NCBI GenBank assembly: GCA_019120395.1
Contig: DWVD01000035.1
Span: 1 to 50,850, forward strand
Length of the DNA stretch: 50,850 bases
Source: Candidatus Gemmiger faecigallinarum
Lineage (GTDB): Bacteria; Bacillota; Clostridia; Oscillospirales; Ruminococcaceae
Reading direction: 5' to 3'
This document shows, piece after piece, positions 25,078-34,800 of this stretch. Below the pieces are notes generated by a model, which searched no databases, was not told the DNA's origin, and saw nothing but the letters and a program-made list of their open reading frames with translations. The position numbers and the translations under genes were made by a program. How positions within the stretch are numbered: position 1 is the first letter of the stretch; every line of letters starts with the position of its first letter.

Positions 25078-26427
25078 ATGAAACCACGTCGAACAAGCCA
25101 GCCCGCGCCGCGGCATATCACGCCGGAGCAGGACCGCCACATGCGCCGCCGTACCAGAGCTTTCTGCCTGGCCATGGCGGCCGTCTGTTTTGGCGTGCTG
25201 CTGGTCCGGCTGTTTGTCCTGCAGGTGCTGGACCCGGAGAGATACGCGGAGCGCGCCGCCGACCAGCAGCTGCGGGATACTGTGATCCCGGCCGCGCGGG
25301 GCGAGATCTACTCTGCCGACGGCACCCTGCTTGCCGCCAGCGAGACCCGCTGGACCATCCGGGCTTCGCCCCGGGACCTGGCCGACGACCTGGTGCAGCC
25401 CGCCGCCCGGGCGCTGAGCGAGATCCTGGAGATCGACTACGAGAAGACTTTGGCGGCTTTTTCCAACCGCACCTCCAACGACTGTCTGCTCAAGCGCCGG
25501 GTGGACAAAGAGACCGCCGACGCGGTGCGCGCCTGGTGCGTGGAGAACGGCGCCGAGGGCATCCAGATCCGCCAGGACACCAAGCGCATCTACCCGGAAG
25601 GCGATTTTATGGGGGTGCTGTTGGGCTTTACCGACGTGGACAACGCCGGTCTGTGGGGGCTAGAGCTGGAGTACGACGACATCCTTACCGGTCAGAACGG
25701 CCGCGTGCTGACCGCCAAGGATGCCTGGGGCTACGACATGCCCCAAAGTTACAGCACGCTGGTGGAAGCCACCCCCGGCGCAACGCTGACCCTGACCATT
25801 GACGCCAATATCCAGCGGTATCTGGAAAGCGCGCTGGCCGCCGCGGTGCAGGAGCACCATGTGGAGTCCCGCGCGGTGGGCATTGTGATGGATGTGGATA
25901 CGGGGGCCATCCTGGCCATGAGCGTCAAGCCGGACTACGACCCCAACGACCCCCGCACCATTGTGGACGAGGAGACCCGCAATACGGTCGACGCGCTGGA
26001 AGGCGAGGCGCGCAGCGAAGCCCTGCAGGCCGCCCAGCAGGCCCAGTGGCGCAACAAGGCGATCAGCGACCTGTACGAGCCGGGCAGCGTGTTCAAGCTG
26101 ATCACCGCAGCGGCGGCGCTGGATACCGGCGCCTGCACGGCGGACAGCCAGTTTGTCTGTTCCGGCTCCATCAATGTGGCGGGGACCCGCTTCCGCTGCG
26201 CCAACGGGCACATCCATGGGCTGGAGACCTTCGCCCAGGGGCTGGCGGTCAGCTGCAACCCCTGCTTTATCCAGATCGGCGCGCGGCTGGGCAAGGAGGC
26301 GTTCTGCGATTATTTCGCCGCCTTCGGTCTGCGGGAGGCCACCGGCATCGACCTGCCCGGCGAGATCGCCAGGAGCGAATATTATACCGCCGATAAGATG
26401 GGCCTGGCACAGGATTTTGGACCATAA
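25078..26427 (+). pseudogene. class B penicillin-binding protein (SpoVD/FtsI type), N-terminal fragment split by a mobile element
   Basis: Residues 1-441 are native, followed by nine foreign codons (residues 442-449 and a stop) read from the element. One membrane anchor (about residues 25-47), the dimerisation/pedestal domain (RGEIYSADGTLLA), and the start of the transpeptidase domain with S337-V-F-K340 in YEPGSVFKLI and S392-C-N394 in LAVSCNPCF are present. The KSGT motif is missing; it lies in the fragment at 36367-37094. Normally such proteins cross-link peptidoglycan in septum or spore cortex. As it stands the product should be inactive. Excision of the element would restore a 683-residue protein. 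The start at 25078 has a strong purine-rich site. Confidence 0.93.
26400..26423. other. left attachment site (attL)
   Basis: GG (26400-26401), seven bases GCCTGGC, then ACAGGATTTTGGACC (26409-26423). The 15-mer is the exact inverse of 36343-36357 at the right end. GGGCC (26400-26404) recurs at 36365-36369. Confidence 0.85.
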
Positions 26428-26627
26428 AAATCAAATGAAGATACGCCGTATTTTTGCGATTTTTCTCGCCGGCCGGCGATCCGGAGCGAAAAAGCGGAAA
26501 AATGTGGCCGCAGCGCCGCTTTCCCGGCGATTGAAATACCCCGGCCAAAGCCCGCATAGTATTTTATGAATGAAGCAGGCCGGCGGGGATGGGCTGCAAA
26601 ACCTGCAAAGGGGGCGTTACGCTGATT

Positions 26628-26741
26628 ATGGGAACACAGTCTGTTACGATCCGTTTCTCCACCGATGACGACGCGCAGTCCCTGACCGCCTGCCTGGAGC
26701 AGCTGCTGAGCCATTTGAACTGGGACCCTGCGGAGGAGTGA
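26628..26741 (+). CDS. 37-residue protein upstream of the recombinase
   Basis: MGTQSVTIRFSTDD... ending WDPAEE, acidic, with a helical centre (LTACLEQLLSHL). It ends 3 bases before the recombinase start and so is cotranscribed. AAAGGGGG lies 14 bases upstream. An in-frame ATG at 26589 would add MGCKTCKGGVTLI, including a CxxC. A weak promoter, TTGAAA (26531) with CATAGT at 18 bases, precedes it. It could be an accessory or directionality factor, but no family is recognised. Confidence 0.5.
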   Translation: MGTQSVTIRFSTDDDAQSLTACLEQLLSHLNWDPAEE

Positions 26742-26744
26742 ACC

Positions 26745-28298
26745 ATGAAGAAAAGCGGGAGCGCCGGCGCGCAGGCCCCGGCGGAGGCGGCCGTCTATCT
26801 GCGCCTTTCCAACGCCGACGGCCCGGCGGCCGAATCCGATTCCATTCAAAATCAGCGCGCCTTTCTCACCGAATGGGCGGCGCGCAATCGCTTCCGGATC
26901 ACGCGGGAGTTTGTGGACGACGGTCATACCGGAACGGATTTCGAGCGCCCCGGGTTTCAGGAACTTGCCGCCTGCCTGATGGACGGCAGCGTGCGGTGCA
27001 TCATCGTCAAAGATCTGTCCCGGCTGGGGCGAAACTATACCGAGACGGGCCGCTATCTGGAACAGATCTTCCCGCGGATGGGCGTGCGGTTCATCGCGGT
27101 GAACGATCAGTACGACTCGGCAAAGAATACCGACAGCGCCCAGCAGATGGCGGTATTCAAAAACGTATTCAATGATTTTTATGCCGCGGACGCCAGTTCC
27201 AAGGTCCGCGCTTCACTGAACATCCTCAAGCGGCAGGGCAAGTTCCTGGCCGGCCGGGCGCCTTACGGGTACCGCATCGACCCGCAGGACAAATACCATC
27301 TGCTGCCGGATGAGGAGACCGCCCCCATCGTCCGGCGGATCTTCGCGCTGTTTCTGGGCGGGGCCAGCCGGACCAGGATCGCCGGGGTCCTCAACCGGGA
27401 AGCCGTTCCGTCCCCGGCGGCCAGCAAAGGACTGACGGACAAAAGCCGGCAGTTTACCGGCCTGTGGAACGCCGAGGCCATCCGCCGCATCCTGTCGCAT
27501 CCGGCGTACCAGGGCGATATGGCGCAGCAGTTTACCCGCACGGTCAACTACAAGGTACACGAACGCCGCCGCGTCGATCCCGGCGAATGGATCGTCGTGC
27601 CGGATACCCACCAGCCGATCGTCAGCAGGGCGGACTTCGCGCTGGCCCAGAAGATGCAGAGCGTCCGTACATATCAAACCACGGACCATCCGCATCTTTT
27701 GACCGGCATTGCCTTTTGCGCGGACTGCGGCAGCCCGCTGTATGCCAAAAAGCGGGGCGGATACTGGTATCTGAACTGTTACGGATACTACCGCGACCCG
27801 ACCATGCATCGCTGCACGTCCCACAGCATCCGGGAGGATGTGGTGGTCCGGGCGGTTCTGGACGCGCTGCGCAGCCTGACAAAAGACAGGGTGGACCCGG
27901 GGGGGCTGGCCCGCGCCAGACTGGGGGCGCAGCAGCAGAAAACGGCCGCAAAAACGATCCGGCACAAGCTGGAGCAACGGCTGGAAAAAGCCCGCCGGAC
28001 CCGCCTGTCCGCCTATAAAGACAAGGCGGCCGGGGTCCTGAGCGAGCGGGAGTTCACCGAAATATCGCAAGCGCTTCGCCAGGAGGAGGAGCAGTGCCGG
28101 AAGCAGCTGGACCGGCTCCGGACGGCGGAGGAGGAAAGCGGGCAGGAACAACTGCTGCAGAAAAAGATACAGGAGTTTTTGCGGTTTGACCATCTGGAAA
28201 AGGCGCAGCTGCAGCAGCTGGTGCGCCGTGTGACCGTGGACAGCCGGAAGCATATCACCATTACGTTTGCCTTTGCAGACCCGGAAAAGACCGGCTGA
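26745..28298 (+). CDS. large serine recombinase
   Basis: 517 residues. The N-terminal resolvase domain (residues ~14-160) has catalytic S22 in YLRLSN, and VKDLSRLGRNYTETGRYLE with the conserved arginines. It is followed by the recombinase domain (PYGYRID, about 170-290) and a zinc ribbon (FCADCGSPLYAKK with a second CTSH pair, about 323-365). A coiled coil rich in Lys/Arg/Glu (about 395-480) comes next. It should integrate and excise the element between short att sites with a 2-bp core. GGAGGAG stands 8 bases before ATG 26745. The strongest hits by eye are the Tn4451 TnpX/Clostridial site-specific recombinases. Confidence 0.95.
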   Translation: MKKSGSAGAQAPAEAAVYLRLSNADGPAAESDSIQNQRAFLTEWAARNRFRITREFVDDGHTGTDFERPGFQELAACLMDGSVRCIIVKDLSRLGRNYTETGRYLEQIFPRMGVRFIAVNDQYDSAKNTDSAQQMAVFKNVFNDFYAADASSKVRASLNILKRQGKFLAGRAPYGYRIDPQDKYHLLPDEETAPIVRRIFALFLGGASRTRIAGVLNREAVPSPAASKGLTDKSRQFTGLWNAEAIRRILSHPAYQGDMAQQFTRTVNYKVHERRRVDPGEWIVVPDTHQPIVSRADFALAQKMQSVRTYQTTDHPHLLTGIAFCADCGSPLYAKKRGGYWYLNCYGYYRDPTMHRCTSHSIREDVVVRAVLDALRSLTKDRVDPGGLARARLGAQQQKTAAKTIRHKLEQRLEKARRTRLSAYKDKAAGVLSEREFTEISQALRQEEEQCRKQLDRLRTAEEESGQEQLLQKKIQEFLRFDHLEKAQLQQLVRRVTVDSRKHITITFAFADPEKTG

Positions 28299-28340
28299 AA
28301 CCCGACGCCATTCTGGCGTGCAGGGCTTCAGCCGGTCTTT
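28286..28340 (+). terminator. terminator overlapping the recombinase 3' end
   Basis: AAAGACCGGCTGAA (28286-28299) pairs with TTCAGCCGGTCTTT (28327-28340), with an inner ACGCCA/TGGCGT hairpin (28305-28319). CCCTTTTTG follows. Confidence 0.8.
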
Positions 28341-28531
28341 CCCTTTTTGCGGGGCGGCAGGGGAGAGCCCCGAAAAGAAAAGTGCCGGAAATACGCAATT
28401 GGGAAGAAATCGATTTTTGGACGCCGGCCCCGCTGTGCCGCAGCTTTGCCGCGGGGGAAGGGGACGGCTGCGGCCGTTACCGCGTTTCCAGGACCCGGCC
28501 GTCGATGGACAGGGTCGTCACCTGCCAGGGA

Positions 28532-28732
28532 ATGCGCTTCCCGCTGGAAATTGTTATTCCTGACGATGCAGATGCGGACAATGTTGTGCACGTCGAATTT
28601 GACAATACTTCCATTCCGTCCACCGGCGGCAGCGGCACCCTGATGTACACCATCGGCGGCGCGGCCATCGTCGTGCTGGCGGGCGTGCTGCTGTTCATTT
28701 CCCGCAAATCCCGTAAGAAGCAGGATCGCTGA
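28532..28732 (+). pseudogene. truncated LPXTG-type pilin, C-terminal remnant
   Basis: The frame preserves only the end of a sortase-assembled pilin: VVHVEFDNTSIPSTGGSGT with the sorting motif IPSTG, a hydrophobic helix (TIGGAAIVVLAGVLLFI) and a basic tail (SRKSRKKQDR). The signal peptide, pilin motif and isopeptide domains are absent. Upstream in all three plus frames nothing pilin-like is seen. The piece starts at about 28545 after unrelated sequence. The ATG at 28532 lacks proper spacing to a ribosome site. Probably the remains of the major pilin of the sortase cassette downstream. Confidence 0.7.
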
Positions 28733-28739
28733 TTCATAG

Positions 28740-28983
28740 CGAGAGCTGCTTGCTCATTTTCTTTCTTTCTATCCTGCCCCGAAGCGGCGGGGACGCCTGG
28801 CGTCTCCGCTGTTTCGGCGGCAGGGGCTTCGCCACAGGCGTACCGCGCCTGCGGCGTTGCTCGTGCCGCCGAACCCCGCTCCCGGCGGGGCCCGGAAGGA
28901 TACCGGGCCGCGGCCGCCGCCAGCCGTGCGGCGCCCGGCCCCCCAACCCATGCTTTGGCGTTTACGCCCAATTTCCACTGCCT
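28740..28983. other. GC-rich gap between pilin remnant and sortase
   Basis: Inverted repeats such as GGGGACGCC/GGCGTCTCC (about 28789-28807) and several GCGCCTGCGG runs occur. The sortase has no visible ribosome site at its end, which suggests sequence loss here too. Confidence 0.4.
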
Positions 28984-29961
28984 ATGCAAAACAACGCTCC
29001 GCAAAACCCGAACCGGCCGGCCAAAAAATCCCGGCGGCCCAGCCTGATCACCGTCGCCATCGTCCTGCTGATGCTGGCGGGACTGGGGATCATGCTGTAC
29101 CCAACCCTCAGCGACCAGTTTGCCCGCTGGCAGGCCGTGCAGGAGATCGCCCAGTACAATCAGGTCGCCGAGGCTGAACAGGCCGATTACTCGGACCTGT
29201 GGGCCGCCGCCGAGGAATACAACCGCCGTCTGGCCGAGACCGGCGCCTTTGCCGGCGCGGTGACCGACGACGGCCAGCCGCAGGACCTGATGGATGTTTC
29301 GCAATACCTCAACCCGCTGGGCACGGGGATGATGGGGTATATCGACATTCCCAAGATCAACGTCCATCTGCCCATCTATCAGGGCACCGAGGAAAAGGCC
29401 CTGCAGGCCGGCGCAGGCTTCTGGATCGGCACCAGCCTGCCCACCGGCGGCCCCGGCACCCACTGCGTGCTGACCGCGCACAACGGTCTGGTGCGCGCCA
29501 AAATGTTCACAGACCTGGACCAGCTGGAAGAGGGGGATACCTTTTCGCTGTCCATCCTGGACCGTGTGCTGACCTATAAGGTCGACCAGATCCTGGTCAC
29601 CCTGCCCGAGGAGCTGGAACCGCTGCAGATCGTCCCCGGCGAGGACTTGGTCACGCTTTACACCTGTACCCCCTACGGCGTGAATACCCACCGCCTGCTG
29701 GTGCGCGGCCGACGCGTCGAGACCCCCGCCACCGCCGAGACGGCCGCCGGCGGCGCTGCCGCAGGGCTGTCGGCGGCTGAGCGCGGCATTTTGCTGGCGC
29801 TGCTGCTGGCCGCGCTGATCCTGCTGGTCTGCGGCGTTGCTGGCGTCATCCGCCGCCTGCGCCGGGCCCGCGGCCGGAAAGACCGGCCCAGGAAACAGAC
29901 GAATCCAACCCGGGAGGAAACGATCGAACAACATGAGGAACGCAAAGACGATAACGCTTAG
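28984..29961 (+). CDS. class C (pilus) sortase
   Basis: 325 residues. An N-terminal membrane helix (LITVAIVLLMLAGLGIMLYP, about residues 19-38), lid-like region, sortase barrel with H166 (LTAHNGL), catalytic C228 (TLYTCTPYG) and R241 (RLLVRG), and a second C-terminal membrane helix (about 265-287), typical of pilus-polymerising sortases. It should join pilin subunits by their LPXTG-like motif. ATG 28984 has no Shine-Dalgarno, unlike its neighbours, so translation may be poor or the start displaced. The gene overlaps the next by 29 bases. Confidence 0.9.
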   Translation: MQNNAPQNPNRPAKKSRRPSLITVAIVLLMLAGLGIMLYPTLSDQFARWQAVQEIAQYNQVAEAEQADYSDLWAAAEEYNRRLAETGAFAGAVTDDGQPQDLMDVSQYLNPLGTGMMGYIDIPKINVHLPIYQGTEEKALQAGAGFWIGTSLPTGGPGTHCVLTAHNGLVRAKMFTDLDQLEEGDTFSLSILDRVLTYKVDQILVTLPEELEPLQIVPGEDLVTLYTCTPYGVNTHRLLVRGRRVETPATAETAAGGAAAGLSAAERGILLALLLAALILLVCGVAGVIRRLRRARGRKDRPRKQTNPTREETIEQHEERKDDNA

Positions 29962-30877
29962 CGGCCTGCTGGCCCTGGCGCTGGCCCTGATGCTGGCCCT
30001 GATGCTGGCCCTGCCGGCCGCGGCCGCGGGCGGCGCAAGCCTGACCCTGTACCACGAGCGGGAAAACGTCCGCTTTGACCTGTACCATGTGGCCGCCGAG
30101 GCGGACGCCGGGTGGCAGCCCACCGACGACTTTGCAGCCTACCCGGTGGAGCTGCCCGGCGAGGACAGCACCGCCGCCGAGTGGCGCGCCGCCGCCGAGA
30201 CGCTGGCCGCGTACGCCATGCGCGACAGCCTGGAGACGGCCGCCTCCGACCGGGTGGCGGGCGGCAGCGTGCGCTTTTCGGCGCTGGAAGAGGGGCTGTA
30301 TCTGGCTGTGGGCGAGACGGTGCGGCAGGACGACATGATGTATCTGCCGGTGCCTGTCCTGATCCACGTGCAGGGCGACACGGTGGTGACGGTCAAGGCC
30401 GAGGAGGCCGCCGTGGAACCGGAACCGGTGGAGTACCGCGCCGTAAAGGTCTGGCAGGGCGGCGACTCCCGCCGGCCGCTGAGCATTACGCTGCAGCTGC
30501 TGTGCGACGGCAGGCCGGACCGCACCGTGACCTTGAGCGCCCTGAACGGCTGGAGCTGCACTTGGACCTCTGAGCCTGGCCACCTGTGGCAGGTGACGGA
30601 GGAAAACTGCCCCGAAGGGTTTGCCGTGTCGGTGGAGCAGGAAGGGCAGATCTTTACCGTGACCAACACCTGGCAGGAAAGCCCGCCGCCGGCAGGGACG
30701 GAGCAGCCCGGCCAGCCGGGCGGGACGCCCGCCCCGGGCGCGCCGGCAGGCGGGAGCCTTCCCCAGACGGGCCAGCTCTGGTGGCCGGTGCCGCTGCTGC
30801 TGGCGCTTGGCGTGATCTTTGTGGGCGTCGGCTGGCTCCGCACCCGCCGCAAGCGCAAAAACGACCATGAAAGCTAA
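29933..30877 (+). CDS. LPQTG-anchored Cna-type surface protein (minor pilin/adhesin)
   Basis: 314 residues. Signal peptide (MRNAKTITLSGLLALALALM..., cleaved near PAAAAG) with an unusually repetitive Leu-Ala core, two Cna_B-like domains (about 35-155 and 160-250, the second with VKVWQGGDSRRPLSITLQL and VTNTW at its end), a Pro/Gly spacer, then the sorting signal L276-P-Q-T-G280, hydrophobic helix and RTRRKRKN tail. GGGAGG is 15 bases upstream of ATG. It sits between two sortases and is probably a substrate of one of them. Confidence 0.88.
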   Translation: MRNAKTITLSGLLALALALMLALMLALPAAAAGGASLTLYHERENVRFDLYHVAAEADAGWQPTDDFAAYPVELPGEDSTAAEWRAAAETLAAYAMRDSLETAASDRVAGGSVRFSALEEGLYLAVGETVRQDDMMYLPVPVLIHVQGDTVVTVKAEEAAVEPEPVEYRAVKVWQGGDSRRPLSITLQLLCDGRPDRTVTLSALNGWSCTWTSEPGHLWQVTEENCPEGFAVSVEQEGQIFTVTNTWQESPPPAGTEQPGQPGGTPAPGAPAGGSLPQTGQLWWPVPLLLALGVIFVGVGWLRTRRKRKNDHES

Positions 30878-31442
30878 CGCAAAACATACCAGCGTATGGA
30901 CGTCCGTCGGGCTGCTGCTGATCGCGGCGGCCCTGCTGCTGTGCGCCTATAACATCTGGGACAACGGCCGGGCGGCGGCCGGCACACAGAAGATCCTGTC
31001 CGCCATGCCCGGGGCAGAAACGCCGGCCGGGGAGGCGCCCGCCGATGAAATGCCCACCGTCTGGATCGACGGCAACGAGTATATCGGGACGTTGGATTTC
31101 CCCGCGCTGGGGCTGACCCTGCCGGTCATGGCCGACTGGGACTACGACAAGCTGCGGATCGCTCCCTGCCGGTACGCCGGGACCACGGCGGGAAATCTGG
31201 TGATCGCCGGGCACAACTACCGCAGTCATTTTGGCCAGCTGGATACCCTGCAGCCCGGCGACGAGGTGCGCTTTACCGACGCGGAGGGCAGCGTCCTGAC
31301 TTACCGGGTGGCGGAAACCGAAGTCCTGTCGCCCACGGCCATTGAGGAGATGACCGGCGGCGACTGGGACCTGACGCTGTTCACCTGCACCCTGAGCGGC
31401 CAGACCCGCCTGACGGTGCGATGCTCCAGACAAACAGAATGA
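30867..31442 (+). CDS. second sortase
   Basis: 191 residues with one N-terminal membrane helix (about 11-30) and the sortase triad H116 (AGHNYRSHF), C174 (LFTCTLSG) and R185 (LTVR). It lacks the second membrane helix of pilus sortases, so it is closer to class B/D housekeeping or anchoring enzymes. It overlaps the previous gene by 11 bases (ATGAAAGCTAA) and is followed by a terminator. A division of labour with the class C enzyme (polymerise, then anchor) is likely but inferred. Confidence 0.87.
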   Translation: MKANAKHTSVWTSVGLLLIAAALLLCAYNIWDNGRAAAGTQKILSAMPGAETPAGEAPADEMPTVWIDGNEYIGTLDFPALGLTLPVMADWDYDKLRIAPCRYAGTTAGNLVIAGHNYRSHFGQLDTLQPGDEVRFTDAEGSVLTYRVAETEVLSPTAIEEMTGGDWDLTLFTCTLSGQTRLTVRCSRQTE

Positions 31443-31446
31443 CCTG

Positions 31447-31484
31447 CAGCGCAGGCGGCCGAAAAGCTGCCTGCGCTGATTTTT
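31447..31484 (+). terminator. terminator of the sortase operon
   Basis: CAGCGCAGGC (31447-31456) pairs with GCCTGCGCTG (31469-31478), with extra GC pairs inside. ATTTTTG follows. Confidence 0.85.
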
Positions 31485-31819
31485 GTTGAGCAAATAGTCG
31501 AAAATATATTCCACAAATGCAGTGCGGCGATTGGGCGATCTCGGCAGGGGGGTTCAACGCTTTATCTATCGAGAGTAACAATACAACGCGTTTCACACCC
31601 TGCCGCCTGCCGCCGCAGGTTCACCATATTTATATCCCCGCCGCAGCGGGCGGCGCGCTCCGACAGAATATACCAAAGTTTTACGCAGATATGACCGCGG
31701 CATGGTTTCGCGCCGGGCAAATCCCCGGTATCATAGTTTTTAGATGGCGGTCCATGCCCGCGGCTGATACCGGAGCGCCCGGGCCCTGACCGCCCCGCAA
31801 CAGTAAAGGAGTGGATTTT
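31485..31819. other. 335-bp upstream region of the giant surface protein
   Basis: Holds a candidate promoter, TTTCGC (31706-31711), 17 bases, TATCAT (31729-31734), and the ribosome site AAAGGAG (31805-31811). The rest is non-coding. No operator is evident. Confidence 0.5.
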
Positions 31820-34800
31820 GTGAAACGCAAACCCGGTTTGACCAGACCGATGGCGCTGCTGCTGTCGCTTTCGATGGCGGCGGGCGTTTTGCCGACGCCG
31901 GCCCTGGCCGCGCAGGCGGACCAGCCCGCCGCGGTCCAGGCCGCGACGCCGGAGCGGGCGGCCCCCGCGGCGGCTGCGCCGGAAACGCCGACCGAACAGG
32001 AAACCGCAGAGACCGCTGCGACGCCTGCCCCTGTGCAGGAACCCGCCGCCCCGCAGGCCCTTGCGCTGCAGCCGCAGACGGCCGAGACGCAGCAGCAGAC
32101 CGCCCCGCAGGAAGGAGATACCATCACCATTGACGGCGTCCAGTACGAGGTGACCGGCCTGCCCGCCGAGAATGCCAGCGGCGAGCTGACGCTGACCGAC
32201 GGCACGGCTTACAGCGGTGCGCTGGTGCTGGCGGACGGTGTCGAGTATGCCGGCGGCAGGTACAATGTGACCGAGCTGGCAGACGGGGCGTTCAGCGGCA
32301 ACACGGCGCTGACTTCCGTCGATATGACCGACAGCAGCGTCAAGTCCATTGGAAGAAACTGCTTCCGGGACTGCACCGCGCTGACCAGCGTGCAGTTTGC
32401 GGCGGATACGGTCACCAACATGCAGAAAGCGGGCGTCTTTTCGGGATGCACCAGCCTGACCCGGCTGAGCATCCCGGCGGTGAACCTGTCCAGCCGGTAC
32501 AACAACAGCCCCTTTGCCGGTTCCAGCATCCAGGAACTGACGATTTATAACGTCAGCGGCACGGGCATCCAGGCGAACCTGCTGAACAACATGCCGGACG
32601 GCTTTACGCTGAACCTGCCGGGCGACATCAGCAGCACCGCGCTGGCGGCTGCCACCTTTGGCAGCACCAAAAATGTTACCCTTAACCTGGGCGTCCAGGA
32701 GGATGTGGAGCATTACGCCGCAGTGTTTGACGGCAGGGACGTGAAAGTCCAGCTGCTTGGCGGCGAGGAGGGCGCGTTGGCCACCGTTACGGACAGCACC
32801 GGCGCCATGACCGGCTATGCCACGCTGAACGACGCGATCGCGGCCATCAATGAGTCCGAGGACGCGGGGCCGTTCCAGATCCGCACCGCCAGCAGCGGCA
32901 GCACGCTAATCGAGTGGGCGGGCGACGTGGCGCCCAACAAGGCCACCGTCATCAACTTTGCCGGCGCCAGCGTGGATCTGCCCGATACCCTGACGCTGCA
33001 AGCGCCGCTGACCATTGAGAACATCACCAACATCAACCCGGACGAGGATACGCTGACCACCCTGGTCGCCGGCGACTACGCCTTTGCTATGGTGGACGGC
33101 GGCAGCTTTGGCTTTGCCGAGATCCGCGGCAGCGACCTGACTTTTGACGAGCAGCTGCCCGGCGGCAGCTTCGGCGGCGGCCGGCAGGTACAACTGACCG
33201 GCGTCGGCGACGGGGCGACCGTCACCTTTGCCAATGTGGGCCGCAGCGACTATTATTACGACCTGCCCAATCTGTCCGGCTTTGAGACGGTGGTGCTGGA
33301 CGGGGCCTATCTGGAAGCGGACGGCGGCGAGGCCTTTCAGGGACAGTTGGGCGATGCGGCCGAAGTGGTGCTGCAGGATGGCGGCCTGACGGTGAACCGG
33401 GCCGCTGAGATCGAGACGCTGTCCGGCAGCGGCGAACTGCGCATTGCCGACGGCGCGGCGCTGAAAGTCACCGGCAGCGCCTTTGGCAGCTTCCGGCTGG
33501 CCGGGTTTGAGGGCACGGAACTGACCGGTTCCGGCCTGAGCCTGCCCGCAGACAGCGAAGTGTCGCTGACCAATGCGAACGGCGAGCCGGTCGCCATCCC
33601 GGAACCCGCCGTCCGCGTGGAGGGCCTGGGCGAATACGTGTCCATGGCGGACGCCTTTGCCGCGATCGCCGCAGGCGCTGCGGACAGCTATACCGTCACG
33701 CTGCTGGACGATGTGGCGCTGGAAGCCAACGCCGTTTCCGGCGCGTATGACGTGGTGGAACTGCCTGCAAAGGCGCTGACCATCCAGGGCGGCGGCCACA
33801 CGCTTGCTGCCGGCGACAGCCGAACCCGCAACTACGTGTATGCGGCGGCCGACCTGACGCTGGACAACGTGGAACTGAACATGCCCAAAACCTATCTGCG
33901 CATCACCGGCGAGGGGGCCGCGGTCACGGTGGAGGGCACGGTGACCGGCACGCTGGAGAAGATCGACGCCAGCGTTTCCACCGGCTGCACGGTGCGGGTC
34001 AAGGCGCCGGTGAGCGACGATGTGATCGACGGCATTGCCGGAACCAGCAAAAACAAGATGACTGTGATCCTGCAGGGCTACGGCAGCCTGGAGGCGCCCG
34101 CCGGCAGGACCGCTTTCCCCGCGGTCAGCAACAGCAGCGGAGCGCTGGTGCTGGAAAACTCCTGGCTGGTGGCCGACAACGCCGCCAGCTGGGGCGCCAT
34201 TGAGGTGCGCCAGGGCGGCGGCCTGTCGCTGACCGGCAGCATGCCCAACGCCAGCGTGAAGGGCTGGCAGGTGGCCGAGGGCGTCACCGCGGATCTGACC
34301 GTCAAGAGCGGCAGGCTGACCATCAACGGCCAGGTCTCCGGCAGGACGCAGATCCATTTCTCCGGCAGCCAGATGGCGGCCGAGGGCGCGGTGCTGGTCA
34401 AGGCCGCCAAAGGCGCTTTGGACTCCTTTGTCCTGGCACAGCCGCTGGAGGGGCTGGCGCTTTTGCCTGACGCGGACGGCAATTACACCCTGATGCCGGT
34501 GACGGTGGAAAACCCGGTCGTTACCCTGAGCGGCGGCAGCTTCGGCAGCGGCATCCAGTTTGCCAGCTGGCAGGAGGCTGCGGCGGCGCTGGAAAAGGCG
34601 GACGGCAGCGCCGAAACCTGCACCGTTACGCTGAACGCCGACCTGACCCTGCCCGCAGCCACCGCTCTGCCCGACGTGGCGCTGGTGTTTGACGGCGGCG
34701 GCCACACGCTGGCGCTGGCCGAGGGCGATACCCTGAGCGTTCGGAACTCGCTTACCCTGCAAAACGTCGCGCTGGATATGGGCGGCGCCACACTGAAATA

